Origin: Gammaproteobacteria bacterium
GTDB lineage: Bacteria; Pseudomonadota; Gammaproteobacteria; Pseudomonadales; Halieaceae
Assembly: GCA_030428835.1 (NCBI GenBank)
Contig: JAUIEP010000013.1
Location: forward strand, 1 to 59,747
Reading direction: 5' to 3'
DNA length: 59,747 nucleotides
Part shown: one piece after another, positions 36,254 through 46,635 of the stretch
Layout of the letters: every line of letters starts with the position of its first letter
Numbering within the stretch: position 1 is the stretch's first letter
Made by a program: the position numbers and the translations under genes
The notes under the pieces: model-generated
What the model was told of the DNA's origin: nothing
Database searches by the model: none
The model's input: the letters and a program-made list of their open reading frames with translations, nothing else

Positions 36254-36929
36254 CGTCCGCCACCCCGAGCGCGACCAGCGCCTCCCGCGCCGCCGCCTGT
36301 TCGGCCTTGCGCCGGCTGCTGCCCTGCCCCTCGGTCACGATGTTCGACGCGACCAGCCGACAGGCAACGCGAAAGCGACGGGCGTGGTCCTCGCCCTCGA
36401 CCGCCAGCTGCTCGTAGTCGGGCAGGTCGAGCCCGCGACCCTGCACGTACTCCTGCAGGCGTGTCTTGGGGTCCTTGCTCGCGGCCCCGGCGCGCAGGCC
36501 GGCGAGCCGGTCGCCGAACCAGCGCAGGATACAGTCCCGGCAGGTGGCCGCGCCGCCGTCCAGCAGGATGGCGCCGATGACCGCTTCGACGGCGTCCGCA
36601 CGGATCGAGGCACGACGGTGCCCCCCGCTCCTGCGCTCGCCGGTGCCCAGCACCAGGAACTCGCCCAGGCCCAGCTCCATTGCGACCTCGGCCAGCGTCT
36701 CGCCGCGTACGAGCCTGGCGCGCATGCGACTCAATTCACCCTCGCGGCTCTGGGGAAAGCGGTGGAACAGCGCCTCGGCCACGACCTGGTTCAGGATGGC
36801 ATCGCCAAGGAATTCGAGTCGCTCATTGTTACGGCCTCCGGCGCTGCGGTGAGTCAGGGCCAGGCGCAGCAGGTCGATGTCCTGAAACTGGTAGCCCAGC
36901 GCCCGCTGCAGACGCCCGATATCCGCCAC
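36246..36929 (-). CDS. rnc: Ribonuclease III
   Basis: 227 residues from the GTG at 36929, chosen because it follows the DUF4845 stop by 7 bp and gives the normal length (E. coli 226). The nuclease signature [13 protein letters not shown] is near residues 34-46, with the second acidic site [15 protein letters not shown]-terminal double-stranded RNA-binding domain begins near residue 150 ([14 protein letters not shown]). It cleaves dsRNA, including rRNA precursors. Confidence 0.97.
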   Translation of the reverse strand: MADIGRLQRALGYQFQDIDLLRLALTHRSAGGRNNERLEFLGDAILNQVVAEALFHRFPQSREGELSRMRARLVRGETLAEVAMELGLGEFLVLGTGERRSGGHRRASIRADAVEAVIGAILLDGGAATCRDCILRWFGDRLAGLRAGAASKDPKTRLQEYVQGRGLDLPDYEQLAVEGEDHARRFRVACRLVASNIVTEGQGSSRRKAEQAAAREALVALGVADDA

Positions 36930-36936
36930 CTGCGAT

Positions 36937-37341
36937 CTACTTTTCGGGGATTTCCGGAATCGGCTTGGAAGCGCCGAGTGGGTAGAGCAAGTCGTCGAAG
37001 CGCATGATCGCATCGATGCGCCAGAGCAGCGGCAGGCGCACCTCGTAGCGCGCGTCGATATAGGTGACCCCGCGCTTGCGGATTATCCCGACCTCGGAAG
37101 CCTCGAGGCCGTAGATCTGGTTGGAGTGAAAGATGGTCTCGATACGCCGGCGAATCTCGCGATTGCTCAGGTTCTGCGTTTCCGGCTCCAGCGCGATGTT
37201 CGAGATGATGCGTTTCACGCTGAGGAATTCGAAGTACGGCGGCGTCATGCGAATGGCGCAGAGCGCGAAAAAGCCCACGAGCGCCAATACGGCAACGATA
37301 CCGAGCGTGGATATGCCCGACTGACGGTTAATCTGCCGCAT
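36937..37341 (-). CDS. DUF4845 membrane-anchored protein
   Basis: 134 residues, ATG 37341. One N-terminal transmembrane segment (GISTLGIVAVLALVGFFALCAIRM) preceded by RQINRQ, resembling a pilin-like N-terminus, then a ~95-residue domain with ISNIALEPETQNLSNREIRRRIETIF and ITYIDARYEV-like strands. DUF4845 genes are regularly found between lepB and rnc in gammaproteobacteria; function is unknown. Confidence 0.9.
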   Translation of the reverse strand: MRQINRQSGISTLGIVAVLALVGFFALCAIRMTPPYFEFLSVKRIISNIALEPETQNLSNREIRRRIETIFHSNQIYGLEASEVGIIRKRGVTYIDARYEVRLPLLWRIDAIMRFDDLLYPLGASKPIPEIPEK

Positions 37342-37380
37342 ACTGAGCCCCTCCCCTGCCGGCGCTGCGCCGATCAGCTG

Positions 37381-38229
37381 TTATTCTATCAGGCCGACGC
37401 GGTCAAAGCTCGGGATGCTGAAGAACGAGTCCCAGTGCATCCAGACCGCAAAGGCCTTGCCTACTATATCCCGTTCCGGGACCTGACCCCAAACCCGGCT
37501 GTCGCTGGAATTGTCGCGGTTGTCGCCCATCATGAAGTAATGGCCGGGCTTCACCACGATGGACAGGTCGCGGGGGCGGCGCATGGCATCCGTCTGCGCG
37601 AGGTGCTCCGCCTGTCCCAGGGTTTCGCGCACGAGGCGATAACGCGCCTGCAGCTCCGGCGGCGGGTCCACCGGCTCCTGTGAGACCGCCTCGCCGTTGA
37701 CGTAAAGCCGCTTGTTGCGATAGGTGATCTGGTCGCCGGGCAGGCCGATGACGCGCTTGATGAAATAGGTGTCGTTCATGTGCGGCGGGAAGAACACCAT
37801 GACATCGCCGCGCTCCGGTTCGTTCAGCGCCGCCACCTTCGTGCGCAGGATCGGCAGGCGTATACCGTAGGTGTACTTGTTCACCAGTATGTAATCCCCG
37901 ACCTCGAGGGTGGGTACCATCGATGAAGAGGGAATCTGGAATGGCTCCACGAGGAAGGAGCGCAGTACAAACACCACCAGGAGGACAGGGAAAAAAGAGC
38001 GCGCGTACTCCACCACCACCGGCTCCGGGGCGGTGTCGGCCAGTTGCGCCGTGTAGCGGGTTTCGTCCGCGCTGCCCTGCTGGTTCCACTGCGGGTACTT
38101 GTCCTGCAGGGCCAGCGCGGTACGCCGCCGGCCCGGCGCCAGGAACAATGCATCCAGCAGCCACAGCAGGCCGCTGCCGATCACCAGCCCGGCCAGGATG
38201 AGGGGAAAATCAATGGTAAATTCGTTCAC
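37381..38229 (-). CDS. lepB: Signal peptidase I
   Basis: 282 residues, GTG 38229. Two N-terminal membrane segments (FPLILAGLVIGSGLLWLL and FFPVLLVVFVLRSFLVE). The catalytic Ser103 is in IPSSSMVPTLEVGDYI, and Lys158 in YFIKRVIGLPGDQ. GDNRDNSSDSRVWG is the box E signature. It removes signal peptides from exported proteins at the periplasmic face. lepA precedes it on the same strand with a 3-bp gap between genes. Confidence 0.97.
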   Translation of the reverse strand: MNEFTIDFPLILAGLVIGSGLLWLLDALFLAPGRRRTALALQDKYPQWNQQGSADETRYTAQLADTAPEPVVVEYARSFFPVLLVVFVLRSFLVEPFQIPSSSMVPTLEVGDYILVNKYTYGIRLPILRTKVAALNEPERGDVMVFFPPHMNDTYFIKRVIGLPGDQITYRNKRLYVNGEAVSQEPVDPPPELQARYRLVRETLGQAEHLAQTDAMRRPRDLSIVVKPGHYFMMGDNRDNSSDSRVWGQVPERDIVGKAFAVWMHWDSFFSIPSFDRVGLIE

Positions 38230-38232
38230 GGC

Positions 38233-40032
38233 CTACCCGTCCACCTTGAGTACCGCCAGGAAAGCGGATTGCGGGATCTCGACCCTGCCCACCTGTTTCA
38301 TCCGCTTCTTCCCGGCCTTCTGTTTTTCCAGCAGTTTGCGCTTGCGGGTGGCGTCGCCCCCGTAGCATTTCGCGGTCACATTCTTGCGCAGCGCCTTCAC
38401 GGTCTGCCGCGCAACGATTTTACCGCCTACCGCCGCCTGGATGGCGACATCGAACATCTGCCTGGGTATCAATTCCTTCATCTTCTCGGTGAGCGCCCGG
38501 CCGCGATACTGTACCTGATCCCGGTGCACGATGATCGCCAGCGCGTCCACCCGCTCGCCGTTGATCAAAACGTCCAGGCGCGCGAGCTGCGCGGCCTCGA
38601 ACCGCTCGAAACTGTAGTCCAGCGAGGCGTAGCCGCGGCTGACCGACTTGAGTCGATCGAAGAAGTCCAGCACCACCTCCGCCATGGGGATGTCGTAGAC
38701 CACCGAGACCTGGCTGCCGAGAAACTGCATGTCGTGCTGCACGCCGCGTTTTTCCACGCACAGGGTGATGACGTTGCCCAGGTAGTCCTGCGGCACCAGT
38801 ATATTGCAGCGCGCTATCGGCTCGCGCATCTGCTCGATCTCGGCGACATCGGGCAGCGCGGACGGGTTGTCGACCAGCACCACCTCACCGCTCTTCTTGA
38901 CGATCTCGTAGATCACGGTGGGCGCGGTGGTGATCAGGTCGAGGTCGTATTCGCGCTCCAGCCGTTCCTGGACGATCTCCATGTGCAACATGCCGAGGAA
39001 GCCACAGCGAAAGCCGAAACCGAGGGCATCGGAGGTCTCCGGCTCGTAGAACAGGGAAGCGTCGTTGAGTGTCAGCTTGGCCAGGGCATCCCGGAAATCC
39101 TCGTAGTCGTCCGAGGAGATGGTGAAAATGCCCGCGTACACCTGCGGCTTGACCCGCTGGAAGCCCGGCAGGGCCGGCACATCCTGCGCCTGGGCGTGGA
39201 TCAGCGTATCCCCCACAGGCGCGCCGTGAATATCCTTGATGCCGGCGACGACGAACCCGACCTCGCCCGCTTCGAGCCTGTCCTTTTCCACCCGCTTGGG
39301 TGTGAATATCCCGAGGCTGTCCACCTGGTGGGGCTTGCCGATGGACTTGGCGACAATCTTGTCGCGCTTGCGCAGCACACCCTGCTTCACCCGTACCAGG
39401 GACACCACGCCCAGGTAATTATCGAACCAGGAATCGATGATCAACGCCTGCAGCGGCGCCTCGCGGTCGCCCTCGGGCGGCGGAATGCGCGCCACCAGGT
39501 ACTCGAGGGCATCCTCTATTCCCAGGCCGGACTTGGCGCTGACCAGGCAGGCCTCGCTCGCGTCGATCCCGATGATCTCCTCGACTTCCTTGCGCACCCG
39601 CTCCGGGTCGGCCTGCGGCAGGTCCATCTTGTTCAGGACCGGCAGGACCTCGAGCCCCTGCTCGATCGCCGTGTAACAGTTGGCGACCGACTGGGCCTCG
39701 ACGCCCTGGGCGGCGTCCACCACCAGCAGCGCACCCTCGCACGCCGCGAGCGAGCGGGATACCTCGTAGGAGAAGTCGACGTGACCCGGGGTGTCGATAA
39801 AGTTGAGCTGGTAGGCCTGGCCCGACCGGGCACGGTACTCGAGGGTGACGCTCTGCGCCTTGATGGTGATGCCGCGTTCCCGCTCGATATCCATCGAATC
39901 GAGCACCTGCTCGGCCATCTCCCGATCCGTCAACCCGCCGCAGTGCTGGATGAAGCGATCCGCGAGCGTGGATTTGCCGTGGTCGATGTGCGCAATGATG
40001 GAGAAATTGCGTATGTAGGTGAGTTCGCTCAC
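38233..40032 (-). CDS. lepA: Elongation factor 4
   Basis: 599 residues from the GTG at 40032 ([20 protein letters not shown] is the family start; the open frame upstream is not coding). P-loop [23 protein letters not shown] and the LepA-specific C-terminal domain ending in [20 protein letters not shown]. It is a ribosome-bound GTPase that affects translation under stress. Tight spacing (3 bp) with lepB. It lies downstream of mucD with a 131-bp gap. Confidence 0.97.
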   Translation of the reverse strand: MSELTYIRNFSIIAHIDHGKSTLADRFIQHCGGLTDREMAEQVLDSMDIERERGITIKAQSVTLEYRARSGQAYQLNFIDTPGHVDFSYEVSRSLAACEGALLVVDAAQGVEAQSVANCYTAIEQGLEVLPVLNKMDLPQADPERVRKEVEEIIGIDASEACLVSAKSGLGIEDALEYLVARIPPPEGDREAPLQALIIDSWFDNYLGVVSLVRVKQGVLRKRDKIVAKSIGKPHQVDSLGIFTPKRVEKDRLEAGEVGFVVAGIKDIHGAPVGDTLIHAQAQDVPALPGFQRVKPQVYAGIFTISSDDYEDFRDALAKLTLNDASLFYEPETSDALGFGFRCGFLGMLHMEIVQERLEREYDLDLITTAPTVIYEIVKKSGEVVLVDNPSALPDVAEIEQMREPIARCNILVPQDYLGNVITLCVEKRGVQHDMQFLGSQVSVVYDIPMAEVVLDFFDRLKSVSRGYASLDYSFERFEAAQLARLDVLINGERVDALAIIVHRDQVQYRGRALTEKMKELIPRQMFDVAIQAAVGGKIVARQTVKALRKNVTAKCYGGDATRKRKLLEKQKAGKKRMKQVGRVEIPQSAFLAVLKVDG

Positions 40033-40100
40033 GCACGTGCCCGATTGGCGGCGGCGCCGTACCCCGCAGGGGCCGGGCACCGCCCAAAAAACGCGCGATT

Positions 40101-40121
40101 GTACCCCAACCCTCGGGGTAC
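40101..40121. other. Small stem-loop between mucD and lepA
   Basis: Perfect 7-bp arms GTACCCC and GGGGTAC with a 7-nt loop. A T-run lies ten bases beyond the stem on the minus strand (TTTTTT near 40085-40090). It could be a weak terminator after mucD or an RNA hairpin in the lepA leader. Confidence 0.35.
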
Positions 40122-40163
40122 CGCTATGGAGGAAGTCCCGCCCGGCGACGCCGAGCGCAACAT

Positions 40164-41564
40164 TCAGTCATCCAGTTTGAGACCGATGAACAGTGGACTG
40201 CCGCGACGGATCAGGCGCATCGGCACCGAGCTGCCGCTCTGCAGTTTTTTCTCGGCGCGCTCGAAGGCCTCGACGGTCTTGGTCGGCGTGTTGTCCACCA
40301 GGGTGATGATGTCACCCGGGCGAATGCCCGCCTCCGCGGCCGCGGATCCCGGTGCCACCTGGCGCACGGCGACACCACCGTTGATACCGTACTGCTCCAG
40401 ATCCTCCTCGGGCACGGGACCGACGATGACCCCGATGCGACCGCCGGCCTCGCTCTCGTCCGTCGAGCGCGCCAGGGAGTAACTGTCCTCGGAGTCCAGG
40501 CCGCCTACCTCGACGCGCAGGGTCTTGCGCTTACGTTCGCGAACGAGCTCCACCGGGACCTTGGAGCCGGGCGCTATCAGCCCCACGACATGGGGCAGGT
40601 CCGACGAGGTGGGGATATCCTTGCCATCGAAGGTGATGATGACATCGCCCTCCTTCAGGCCGGCCTTTTCAGCAGGGCTGTCCGGCGACACCTGGGCCAC
40701 CAGTGCGCCGCGCGGGCGGTCCAGCCCGAAAGAGTCAGCCAGGTTCTTGTCCACATCCTGGATACTCACGCCGAGCCACCCGCGGGTGACCCGACCGTTT
40801 TCGCGCAGCTGCGTGATCACGTTGTCCACTACTGACGCGGGGATGGAGAAGGACAGGCCGTTGGAGCCGCCCGACCGTGTAAAAATCTGCGAGTTAACGC
40901 CAACGACCTCGCCGTCGAGATTCAGCAGGGGCCCCCCGGAGTTGCCCGGGTTGATCGCCACGTCGGTCTGGATGAACGGCACATAGTTTTCGCCGCGCTC
41001 CGTCGGCAGGCTGCGACCCTTGGCGCTGACGATCCCCTGCGAGACCGTGAAATCGAGCCCGAAGGGTGAACCGATCGCCAGCACCCACTCGCCCACCTCG
41101 AGCTCGTCTGAAGTGCCCAGCCGCAGCGCGGGCAGGCCGCTGGCCTCGATGCGCAGGAGCGCGAGATCGGAACGCGGGTCGGTACCGACCACCTCGGCCT
41201 CGAATTCGCGCCGGTCGATCATGCGCACCAACACGCTGTCGGCGCCGTCGACCACGTGGTTGTTGGTGACGATGAAGCCATCCTTCGAAACAATGAAGCC
41301 GGAGCCGGTGCCGGTGCGGGGCATCGGTGACTGCGGCGTACCGGGGAAGTCGAAAAAGCGGCGCAGGTAATCCGGGATCTGCTCCATGTCCGGGTGCGCC
41401 TTGCCCGGATCGGCCGCGCGCTGCTCCACGATGATTTTCACGACGGCGGGCGACGCCTCCTTAACGATCTCGCGGAATTCCGGCAGTGCCGCACTGACAG
41501 TCAGGGAAAAAGTGCCGAGGGTGACAAGCGCCGCGAGGGCGCAGTAGCGCAGGGATCTAGTCAT
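40164..41564 (-). CDS. mucD: DegP/MucD-type periplasmic serine endoprotease
   Basis: 466 residues from ATG 41564, chosen because it opens a signal peptide ([25 protein letters not shown]). The trypsin-like domain has the triad His ([11 protein letters not shown]), Asp (RSDLALLRI) and Ser ([11 protein letters not shown]), followed by two PDZ domains ([20 protein letters not shown] and [23 protein letters not shown]). It degrades misfolded envelope proteins. Its place after rpoE-rseA-rseB-rseC parallels algU-mucA-mucB-mucC-mucD in Pseudomonas, where MucD dampens the sigma-E response. Confidence 0.95.
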   Translation of the reverse strand: MTRSLRYCALAALVTLGTFSLTVSAALPEFREIVKEASPAVVKIIVEQRAADPGKAHPDMEQIPDYLRRFFDFPGTPQSPMPRTGTGSGFIVSKDGFIVTNNHVVDGADSVLVRMIDRREFEAEVVGTDPRSDLALLRIEASGLPALRLGTSDELEVGEWVLAIGSPFGLDFTVSQGIVSAKGRSLPTERGENYVPFIQTDVAINPGNSGGPLLNLDGEVVGVNSQIFTRSGGSNGLSFSIPASVVDNVITQLRENGRVTRGWLGVSIQDVDKNLADSFGLDRPRGALVAQVSPDSPAEKAGLKEGDVIITFDGKDIPTSSDLPHVVGLIAPGSKVPVELVRERKRKTLRVEVGGLDSEDSYSLARSTDESEAGGRIGVIVGPVPEEDLEQYGINGGVAVRQVAPGSAAAEAGIRPGDIITLVDNTPTKTVEAFERAEKKLQSGSSVPMRLIRRGSPLFIGLKLDD

Positions 41565-41597
41565 ACCATCAAATCCAAAGTTTACGGGTCGGGACAA

Positions 41598-42074
41598 TTA
41601 CTGGACGCTGACCTGTTGCCCCGCGGGACCCAGGTTCTGCAACAATACGGGCTGGTATCTGGGGTCATCGTGATGCGCCGTGCTGTGCATCCGCACCAGC
41701 GCGAACCCCGCGACCAGCCCGGCCGCTGCGCCCACTGCAGACAATACATCGGGGTTGCCCGGGAGAAACTCAAGTGCGGCCAGCGCACCCGCGAGCATGC
41801 CGGCCAACGGCAGTACATAAGCGATAAAGGAGCCACGCAGGATGATTTCCTCGGGCAGGCTGATGACGACCCGGTCGTCCACGGCGCAATCGCCGACTCC
41901 CGCGTCGCCGGGCAGCACGCGCACGAGGCCACGCTCGCCGTCGCGCAGCTGGTTGGCGAGGCCGTGACCACAGGCTTTGCGCGCGCCGCAACTGCCGCAG
42001 GTACTGGAGCGGATGGTTTCCACCCAGAGGCCGTCGCGCTCTACGGCGACAACACGGCCGACCTCGGTCAACAC
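41598..42074 (-). CDS. rseC: SoxR-reducing system protein RseC family
   Basis: 158 residues, GTG 42074, two bases after the rseB stop. The N-terminal cysteine cluster STCGSCGARKACGHG (CxxC plus a third Cys) and two central transmembrane helices (IAYVLPLAGMLAGALAALEFL and VLSAVGAAAGLVAGFALV) define RseC/MucC. It is an inner-membrane protein with roles in SoxR reduction and modulation of sigma E. Confidence 0.92.
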   Translation of the reverse strand: MLTEVGRVVAVERDGLWVETIRSSTCGSCGARKACGHGLANQLRDGERGLVRVLPGDAGVGDCAVDDRVVISLPEEIILRGSFIAYVLPLAGMLAGALAALEFLPGNPDVLSAVGAAAGLVAGFALVRMHSTAHHDDPRYQPVLLQNLGPAGQQVSVQ

Positions 42075-42076
42075 CG

Positions 42077-43009
42077 TCAGGGTGACCAGTTGACGGAGGC
42101 GGCAACCATGCGTGCGGTATTGACCGGCACTTCACCCAGTACGGTCACCAGCATCGGTTTGTCGCCGACTTCCAGGCCGCGAATATACGAGGTGGTGCCG
42201 CCGCTGCGCATCAGGCCCTCGCCCTCTGCGACCGGGAGGTCCAGGTCTTCGACGAAGACTGAAAACGCGGCCAGGCCATCGGTATAGGTGCGGCGCGCCT
42301 GCTTGTCTCCCGCCGCGTCAGTCGGCGTGAAACCGGGCGGTAACCAGCGAACTTCCCAGGCCTGGGAGATCTCGGTGAAATGGCCCACGTGATCCGGGTG
42401 GGGGTGCGCCGCCTCGAGCTTGAGTTCAACCTCGCTGGAACTGCGCGGAATCTCCTTGGTGATCTGGAGGTTGGCAAACTGGCTGCGCTCCAGCGAGCGG
42501 CTGTCGTGATCCACGGTCTCGGTTTTCAGCAACAGCCCCGTCTTGCGGTCCAGCGACATCACGTAGCCGTAACGGTAAATATCGCGCGGCTCGATCTTGA
42601 GCTGTACGGAACGCCGGCCGGCGACGCGGTCGCCGTTGCCCACGGAGAATCGGTACTGCTCGGCTATCCCGCAGTCCCCCTGGCGCACACGGTCGCTGAT
42701 ACGCAGGAGGATATGCCCGGGGTGCTCGCACTGCAGCGGGTGCTCACGCTGTACCTGCGCGCCCTGCCCGGTGAGCTGGACCATGACCTCCTTGCTTTTA
42801 TCCCCGTTAATACGATGGGAGACCTGCACAACCTGCATATCGCTGCCGCGCTGCAGCGTCATGACGCCGTGATAACTCACATCCCGGCCACTGCTTGCCA
42901 TCAGGTCGAGCCATTTTGCGGCCTCGTCCCCAAGGCCCTCGCACTGACCGGATGCACCGGCGGCAAGCGTCGCCAGGTAGACGGCGCAAATACCGACTAC
43001 CGCCTTCAT
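42077..43009 (-). CDS. rseB: Sigma-E regulatory protein RseB/MucB
   Basis: 310 residues from ATG 43009 (an upstream in-frame ATG lies inside rseA). Signal peptide MKAVVGICAVYLATLAAGASG. The MucB/RseB lipid-binding domain starts GRDVSYHGVMTLQRGSDMQVVQVSHRI; the C-terminal domain ends in LGEVPVNTARMVAASV. In the periplasm RseB binds RseA and shields it from DegS until LPS or lipid signals release it. It starts one base after rseA. Confidence 0.93.
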   Translation of the reverse strand: MKAVVGICAVYLATLAAGASGQCEGLGDEAAKWLDLMASSGRDVSYHGVMTLQRGSDMQVVQVSHRINGDKSKEVMVQLTGQGAQVQREHPLQCEHPGHILLRISDRVRQGDCGIAEQYRFSVGNGDRVAGRRSVQLKIEPRDIYRYGYVMSLDRKTGLLLKTETVDHDSRSLERSQFANLQITKEIPRSSSEVELKLEAAHPHPDHVGHFTEISQAWEVRWLPPGFTPTDAAGDKQARRTYTDGLAAFSVFVEDLDLPVAEGEGLMRSGGTTSYIRGLEVGDKPMLVTVLGEVPVNTARMVAASVNWSP

Positions 43010-43010
43010 G

Positions 43011-43658
43011 TTACTTCTCAACTTTCTCGCTGTTTTCAATCTGCTCGATGTTCTCGCTGTTCTCGATGACCGGGACGCGGGCAAAGGGCAGGAGGCCGTG
43101 GGGGGTATTCAGGGCCGCGTGCTCCGCGTGTTCCTGCATATGCTGCCGCATGCGCTCCTCGGCGAGTTGCCGGTACAGGGCCCGCGCCGGCGGCTGCCCG
43201 ACGGGCACCGCCTCGTTGCCCAGCGTAAGGCGCACGGGCACGGCACCGGGAGTATTGAGATAGGTCGGCACGGACAGGCTGCGCACAATCGTGTTGTCGC
43301 CCTCCGGGCTGTCTACCCCGGCCAGTTGCTGGCCGCCTACCAGCACGGTCGCGGCAACGGAAGCGGCCACCCCGAAACTGACGAGTGGCCGGAACAGGCG
43401 CTGTCCGAAGGAGGGGCTTTGCTCCTCTTCTTCGACCAGTTCCTCCTGCGCAATGGCAGCGCTCACCCGGCGCGAGATATCCATGCCGGCCAGCGCCACG
43501 TGCTGCCCGTCCGCGACCTGGCGCACCAGGTTGTAACGGCCCCAGGTTTCCCTCAGCTCCTCATTGTGGCTGGCGTTGGCCAATATCCGCTCGAACTCGA
43601 GCTCGTTGGCCTCGTTGTCCATCAATGCCGATAGCGATTCGCGCAACTTGTCATTCAT
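43011..43658 (-). CDS. rseA: Anti-sigma-E factor RseA/MucA
   Basis: 215 residues from ATG 43658. The N-terminal anti-sigma domain MNDKLRESLSALMDNEANELEFERIL is diagnostic; a single transmembrane helix (LVSFGVAASVAATVLVGG) lies near residue 105, leaving a ~90-residue periplasmic domain with a Gln/Glu/His/Ala-rich segment (MRQHMQEHAEHAALN). It holds RpoE at the inner membrane until proteolysis by DegS and RseP. The tail ends in repeats of NSEN/IEN type (VIENSENIEQIENSEKVEK), a curious low-complexity ending. Confidence 0.93.
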   Translation of the reverse strand: MNDKLRESLSALMDNEANELEFERILANASHNEELRETWGRYNLVRQVADGQHVALAGMDISRRVSAAIAQEELVEEEEQSPSFGQRLFRPLVSFGVAASVAATVLVGGQQLAGVDSPEGDNTIVRSLSVPTYLNTPGAVPVRLTLGNEAVPVGQPPARALYRQLAEERMRQHMQEHAEHAALNTPHGLLPFARVPVIENSENIEQIENSEKVEK

Positions 43659-43753
43659 GCTTGCCGCCTTAATAGTCGTTCGTCCTCTGTCACGTCGTCT
43701 GGCGCTCTGCGGCACCTCTCGTAACGGCACTGTGGTGCCTGCTTCTTGCGTTA

Positions 43754-44356
43754 CTACATTTCCTGCTCGGCGAGGACCTCCCCCTCGAGCTGCCCCCGGA
43801 CCTTGAGATCGATGGCCTCCCGGGCCCGGAAAATACGCGACCGCACGGTGCCCACGGGGCAATCCATGATCTCCGCGATGTCCTCGTAACTCAGACCGTC
43901 GAATTCACGTAAAGTTACCGCGGTACGCAGATCGTCCGGCAATGCGGCGATCGCCTCATCGACCACGGCCTTCAACTCCTGCCCGAACAGCGCGTTCTCG
44001 GGATTTTCGATATCGCGCAACGCCCCGCCGCTCTCGTAGTACTCGGCGTCCTCGATCTCGATGTCCGCCCCCGGCGGCCTGCGCGAGCGCGATACCAGGT
44101 GATTCTTGGCAGTATTGATGGCGATACGGTACATCCAGGTATAAAACGCGCTGTCCCCTCGAAACCTGGGCAGGGCCTTGTAGGCCTTGATGAAGGCCTC
44201 CTGAGCCACGTCCTGTACTTCGTCGGCGTCGCGGACATAGCGGCTGATCAGGCCGAATATCTTGTGCTGGTACTTCAGCACCAGCAGGTCGAAAGCCCGC
44301 GAATCGCCCTTCTGCACCCGGGCAACGAGTTGTTGGTCGGTTTCGGCGGCGCTCAC
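43754..44356 (-). CDS. rpoE: RNA polymerase sigma factor RpoE (AlgU)
   Basis: 200 residues from the GTG at 44356 (GAGGGG eleven bases upstream; the frame continues to 44395 but the shorter start fits the family). Region 2 includes FDLLVLKYQHKIFGLISRY and DVAQEAFIKAYKALPRFRGDSAFYTWMYRI; region 4 includes LPDDLRTAVTLREFDGLSYEDIAEIMDCPVGTVRSRIFRAR. It controls the envelope stress response. It heads the rpoE-rseA-rseB-rseC-mucD operon and is preceded by a sequence that matches its own promoter type, so it is probably autoregulated. Confidence 0.97.
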   Translation of the reverse strand: MSAAETDQQLVARVQKGDSRAFDLLVLKYQHKIFGLISRYVRDADEVQDVAQEAFIKAYKALPRFRGDSAFYTWMYRIAINTAKNHLVSRSRRPPGADIEIEDAEYYESGGALRDIENPENALFGQELKAVVDEAIAALPDDLRTAVTLREFDGLSYEDIAEIMDCPVGTVRSRIFRAREAIDLKVRGQLEGEVLAEQEM

Positions 44357-44470
44357 GCCCGCATCCCCTCTGTGATCCCTGATCGCGGCGGGCACAATCG
44401 CGGCGCCCGCCGCCTGGGTAGACCGCTAACGCCACTGATCGTTCGTCCCGCCATGCCCAACCGGCATACA

Positions 44471-44498
44471 TAGGAAACATGGATGGGAGAAAAGTTCC
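44471..44498 (-). promoter_or_regulatory. Sigma-E-type promoter of rpoE
   Basis: On the minus strand the -35 box GGAACTT (44498-44492) is identical to the E. coli sigma-E consensus; a 16-bp spacer leads to TCCTA (44475-44471), close to the TCnnA -10. Expected transcription start is near 44464, giving a leader of about 110 nt to the GTG at 44356. Confidence 0.75.
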
Positions 44499-44621
44499 CC
44501 ATGGCGGGTAATTCCTTCTGGCGCCGGCTCGTATATACTGCAGCAGTTCCGTCTGTGCAGCAGCTAAGTCTTTGACCTACATAATATATTTCAGAATTCC
44601 CCGCGGCAAGCGAGGAACCCG

Positions 44622-46223
44622 GTGAGCCAGCGGTACGAGCACGACGTGCTGGTCATCGGTTCCGGCGCGGCGGGGCTCAGCCTGGCCCTGCACCTGGGGA
44701 GCAATCGCCGCGTGGCGCTGGTGTCCAAGGCGGACCTGACCCAGGGCTCCACCTACTGGGCACAGGGCGGCATGGCGGCGGTGCTGGACAACGCCGACAC
44801 CGTCGACTCCCACGTGGCCGACACGCTGGCCGCCGGCGCCGGCCTGTGCCGGCGCGAGGCCGTGGAGTTCACAGTACGCAACAGCCGACGCTGCGTTGAA
44901 TGGCTGGTGGCACAGGGGGTGGACTTTGACCGCGGACCCGAGCAGGACGACTCCTACCACCTCACGATGGAGGGCGGCCACAGCCACCGGCGGATCATTC
45001 ACGCCGCGGACCGCACGGGGATGGCCATATCCGAGGTACTGACCGAACGCGCCGAGCGCGCGGCGAATATCGAGGCGTTCACACATCGCACCGCGGTGGA
45101 CCTCGTCGTCGAGGATGGCCGCTGCCAGGGCGCTTACCTGCTCGACCAGCGCACCGGGCATGTCGACCTGTTCCAGGCCCGCGCCGTGGTGCTGGCCACC
45201 GGGGGCGCGAGCAAGGCCTACCTTTACACCAGCAACCCCGACGGCGCGAGCGGTGACGGCATCGCGATGGCCTGGCGGGCCGGGTGCCGCGTGGCCAACC
45301 TCGAGTTTAACCAGTTCCACCCCACGTGCCTGTACCACCCGCGCGCGAAGTCATTCCTGGTGACCGAGGCGATTCGCGGCGAGGGCGGCCGCCTGCTGCT
45401 GCCCGACGGCGAGGCCTTCATGCACCGCTTCGATGAACGCGGGGAACTCGCGCCGCGCGATGTCGTGGCCCGCGCGATCGACCACGAGATGAAGCGGCTG
45501 GGCGCCGACTGCGTCTTCCTGGACATTTCGCACCGGCCGCGGGAGTTCCTCGCCGCGCACTTCCCCACCGTGATGGCGCGCTGCGCGGAGTTCGGCATCG
45601 ATATCGCCGCCGAGCCGATCCCGGTGGTACCCGCAGCGCACTACACCTGCGGCGGCATCGTGGTCGACAGCCACAGCGCCACGGACATACCCGGGCTCTA
45701 CGCGGTGGGCGAAGCCTCCTGCACCGGCCTGCACGGCGCCAACCGCATGGCGAGCAACTCGCTACTGGAATGCGTCGTCTACGCTGAATCGGCCGCCCTG
45801 CACATCGAACAGACCATCGACGAGCGCGACGCCCCCTCACCCGGCCGCCCCTGGGACGAAAGCCAGGTCACCGACTCCGACGAAGACGTGGTGATTTCGC
45901 ACAACTGGGACGAGTTGCGCCGCTTCATGTGGGACTACGTCGGTATCGTGCGCACGAACAAGCGCCTGCAGCGCGCCCGCCATCGCATCGAGCTGCTACA
46001 GGCCGAAATCGCGGAGTACTACGGCAATTACAAGGTCAGCAACGACCTGCTGGAACTGCGCAACCTCGCGATGGTGGCCGAGCTCATGATCCACTGCGCG
46101 ATCCTGCGCCGGGAGAGCCGGGGACTGCACTACACGCTGGACTACCCGCAGTTGCTGCCGGAGGCGCTGGATACCGTACTCGACCCGTCTACCGGCCCAC
46201 ACGGCCGGGGTCGGGCAGCCTGA
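44622..46223 (+). CDS. nadB: L-aspartate oxidase
   Basis: 533 residues, GTG 44622 after CGAGGAA. FAD site [18 protein letters not shown], then [24 protein letters not shown] (substrate-binding), [25 protein letters not shown] and [24 protein letters not shown]. It oxidises aspartate to iminoaspartate, the first step of NAD synthesis, in the cytosol. Divergent from rpoE, a widespread gammaproteobacterial arrangement. The 226-bp shared gap holds the sigma-E promoter plus a possible nadB -10 (TATACT at 44534-44539) with no good -35. The 3' end overlaps ygfX by 35 bp. Confidence 0.97.
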   Translation: MSQRYEHDVLVIGSGAAGLSLALHLGSNRRVALVSKADLTQGSTYWAQGGMAAVLDNADTVDSHVADTLAAGAGLCRREAVEFTVRNSRRCVEWLVAQGVDFDRGPEQDDSYHLTMEGGHSHRRIIHAADRTGMAISEVLTERAERAANIEAFTHRTAVDLVVEDGRCQGAYLLDQRTGHVDLFQARAVVLATGGASKAYLYTSNPDGASGDGIAMAWRAGCRVANLEFNQFHPTCLYHPRAKSFLVTEAIRGEGGRLLLPDGEAFMHRFDERGELAPRDVVARAIDHEMKRLGADCVFLDISHRPREFLAAHFPTVMARCAEFGIDIAAEPIPVVPAAHYTCGGIVVDSHSATDIPGLYAVGEASCTGLHGANRMASNSLLECVVYAESAALHIEQTIDERDAPSPGRPWDESQVTDSDEDVVISHNWDELRRFMWDYVGIVRTNKRLQRARHRIELLQAEIAEYYGNYKVSNDLLELRNLAMVAELMIHCAILRRESRGLHYTLDYPQLLPEALDTVLDPSTGPHGRGRAA

Positions 46224-46635
46224 CGCGCACGCGCAGGCGCCGCCACTGTTCGCGCGGGACCGCGTCGGCGAATATCCACAGGTACTGGCGCGCGCCGTCG
46301 CCGGACGCCGCCCGAAACGGCAACAGGACAACCCATGGCAGCGCCACCGCACCGGGCTCGACCTGCAGGCGCAGGCACCCGGCGTCGCGCCGCAGCGTCC
46401 AGGCGCCGCCGCGCCAGTGGAGTTCCGCACCCTGCCAGGGCGCGCGCAGCAAACCGTGGAGGAGCCATGCCATGGCCGGCGCGAGTGCGAGGGCCGCGAG
46501 CGGGTAGCCACGCGCGCCGATCTGCCACAGTGCGGCGCACGCGACCAGGACAGCGAAGGTCACCGCGCGGCGGCGCTGCGGCGAGTCAGCGATCGGCAGG
46601 CGGAGTACTGGCGAATTCGAGTACGCGCTGGACAA
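46189..46635 (-). CDS. YgfX/CptA family membrane protein
   Basis: 148 residues. A hydrophobic pair of helices ([18 protein letters not shown] and [20 protein letters not shown]) followed by a soluble domain with [30 protein letters not shown] and a C-terminal [14 protein letters not shown], matching the YgfX pattern. The start overlaps the end of sdhE by 50 bp and the 3' end overlaps convergent nadB by 35 bp. E. coli YgfX was reported as a toxin neutralised by SdhE (CptAB), but that role is disputed. Confidence 0.75.
   Translation of the reverse strand: MSSAYSNSPVLRLPIADSPQRRRAVTFAVLVACAALWQIGARGYPLAALALAPAMAWLLHGLLRAPWQGAELHWRGGAWTLRRDAGCLRLQVEPGAVALPWVVLLPFRAASGDGARQYLWIFADAVPREQWRRLRVRVRLPDPGRVGR

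Noticed and set aside
38044-40482. 812-residue plus-strand ORF spanning lepA and parts of lepB and mucD
   Set aside because: Antisense to three confidently identified genes; no motif or ribosome binding site supports it.
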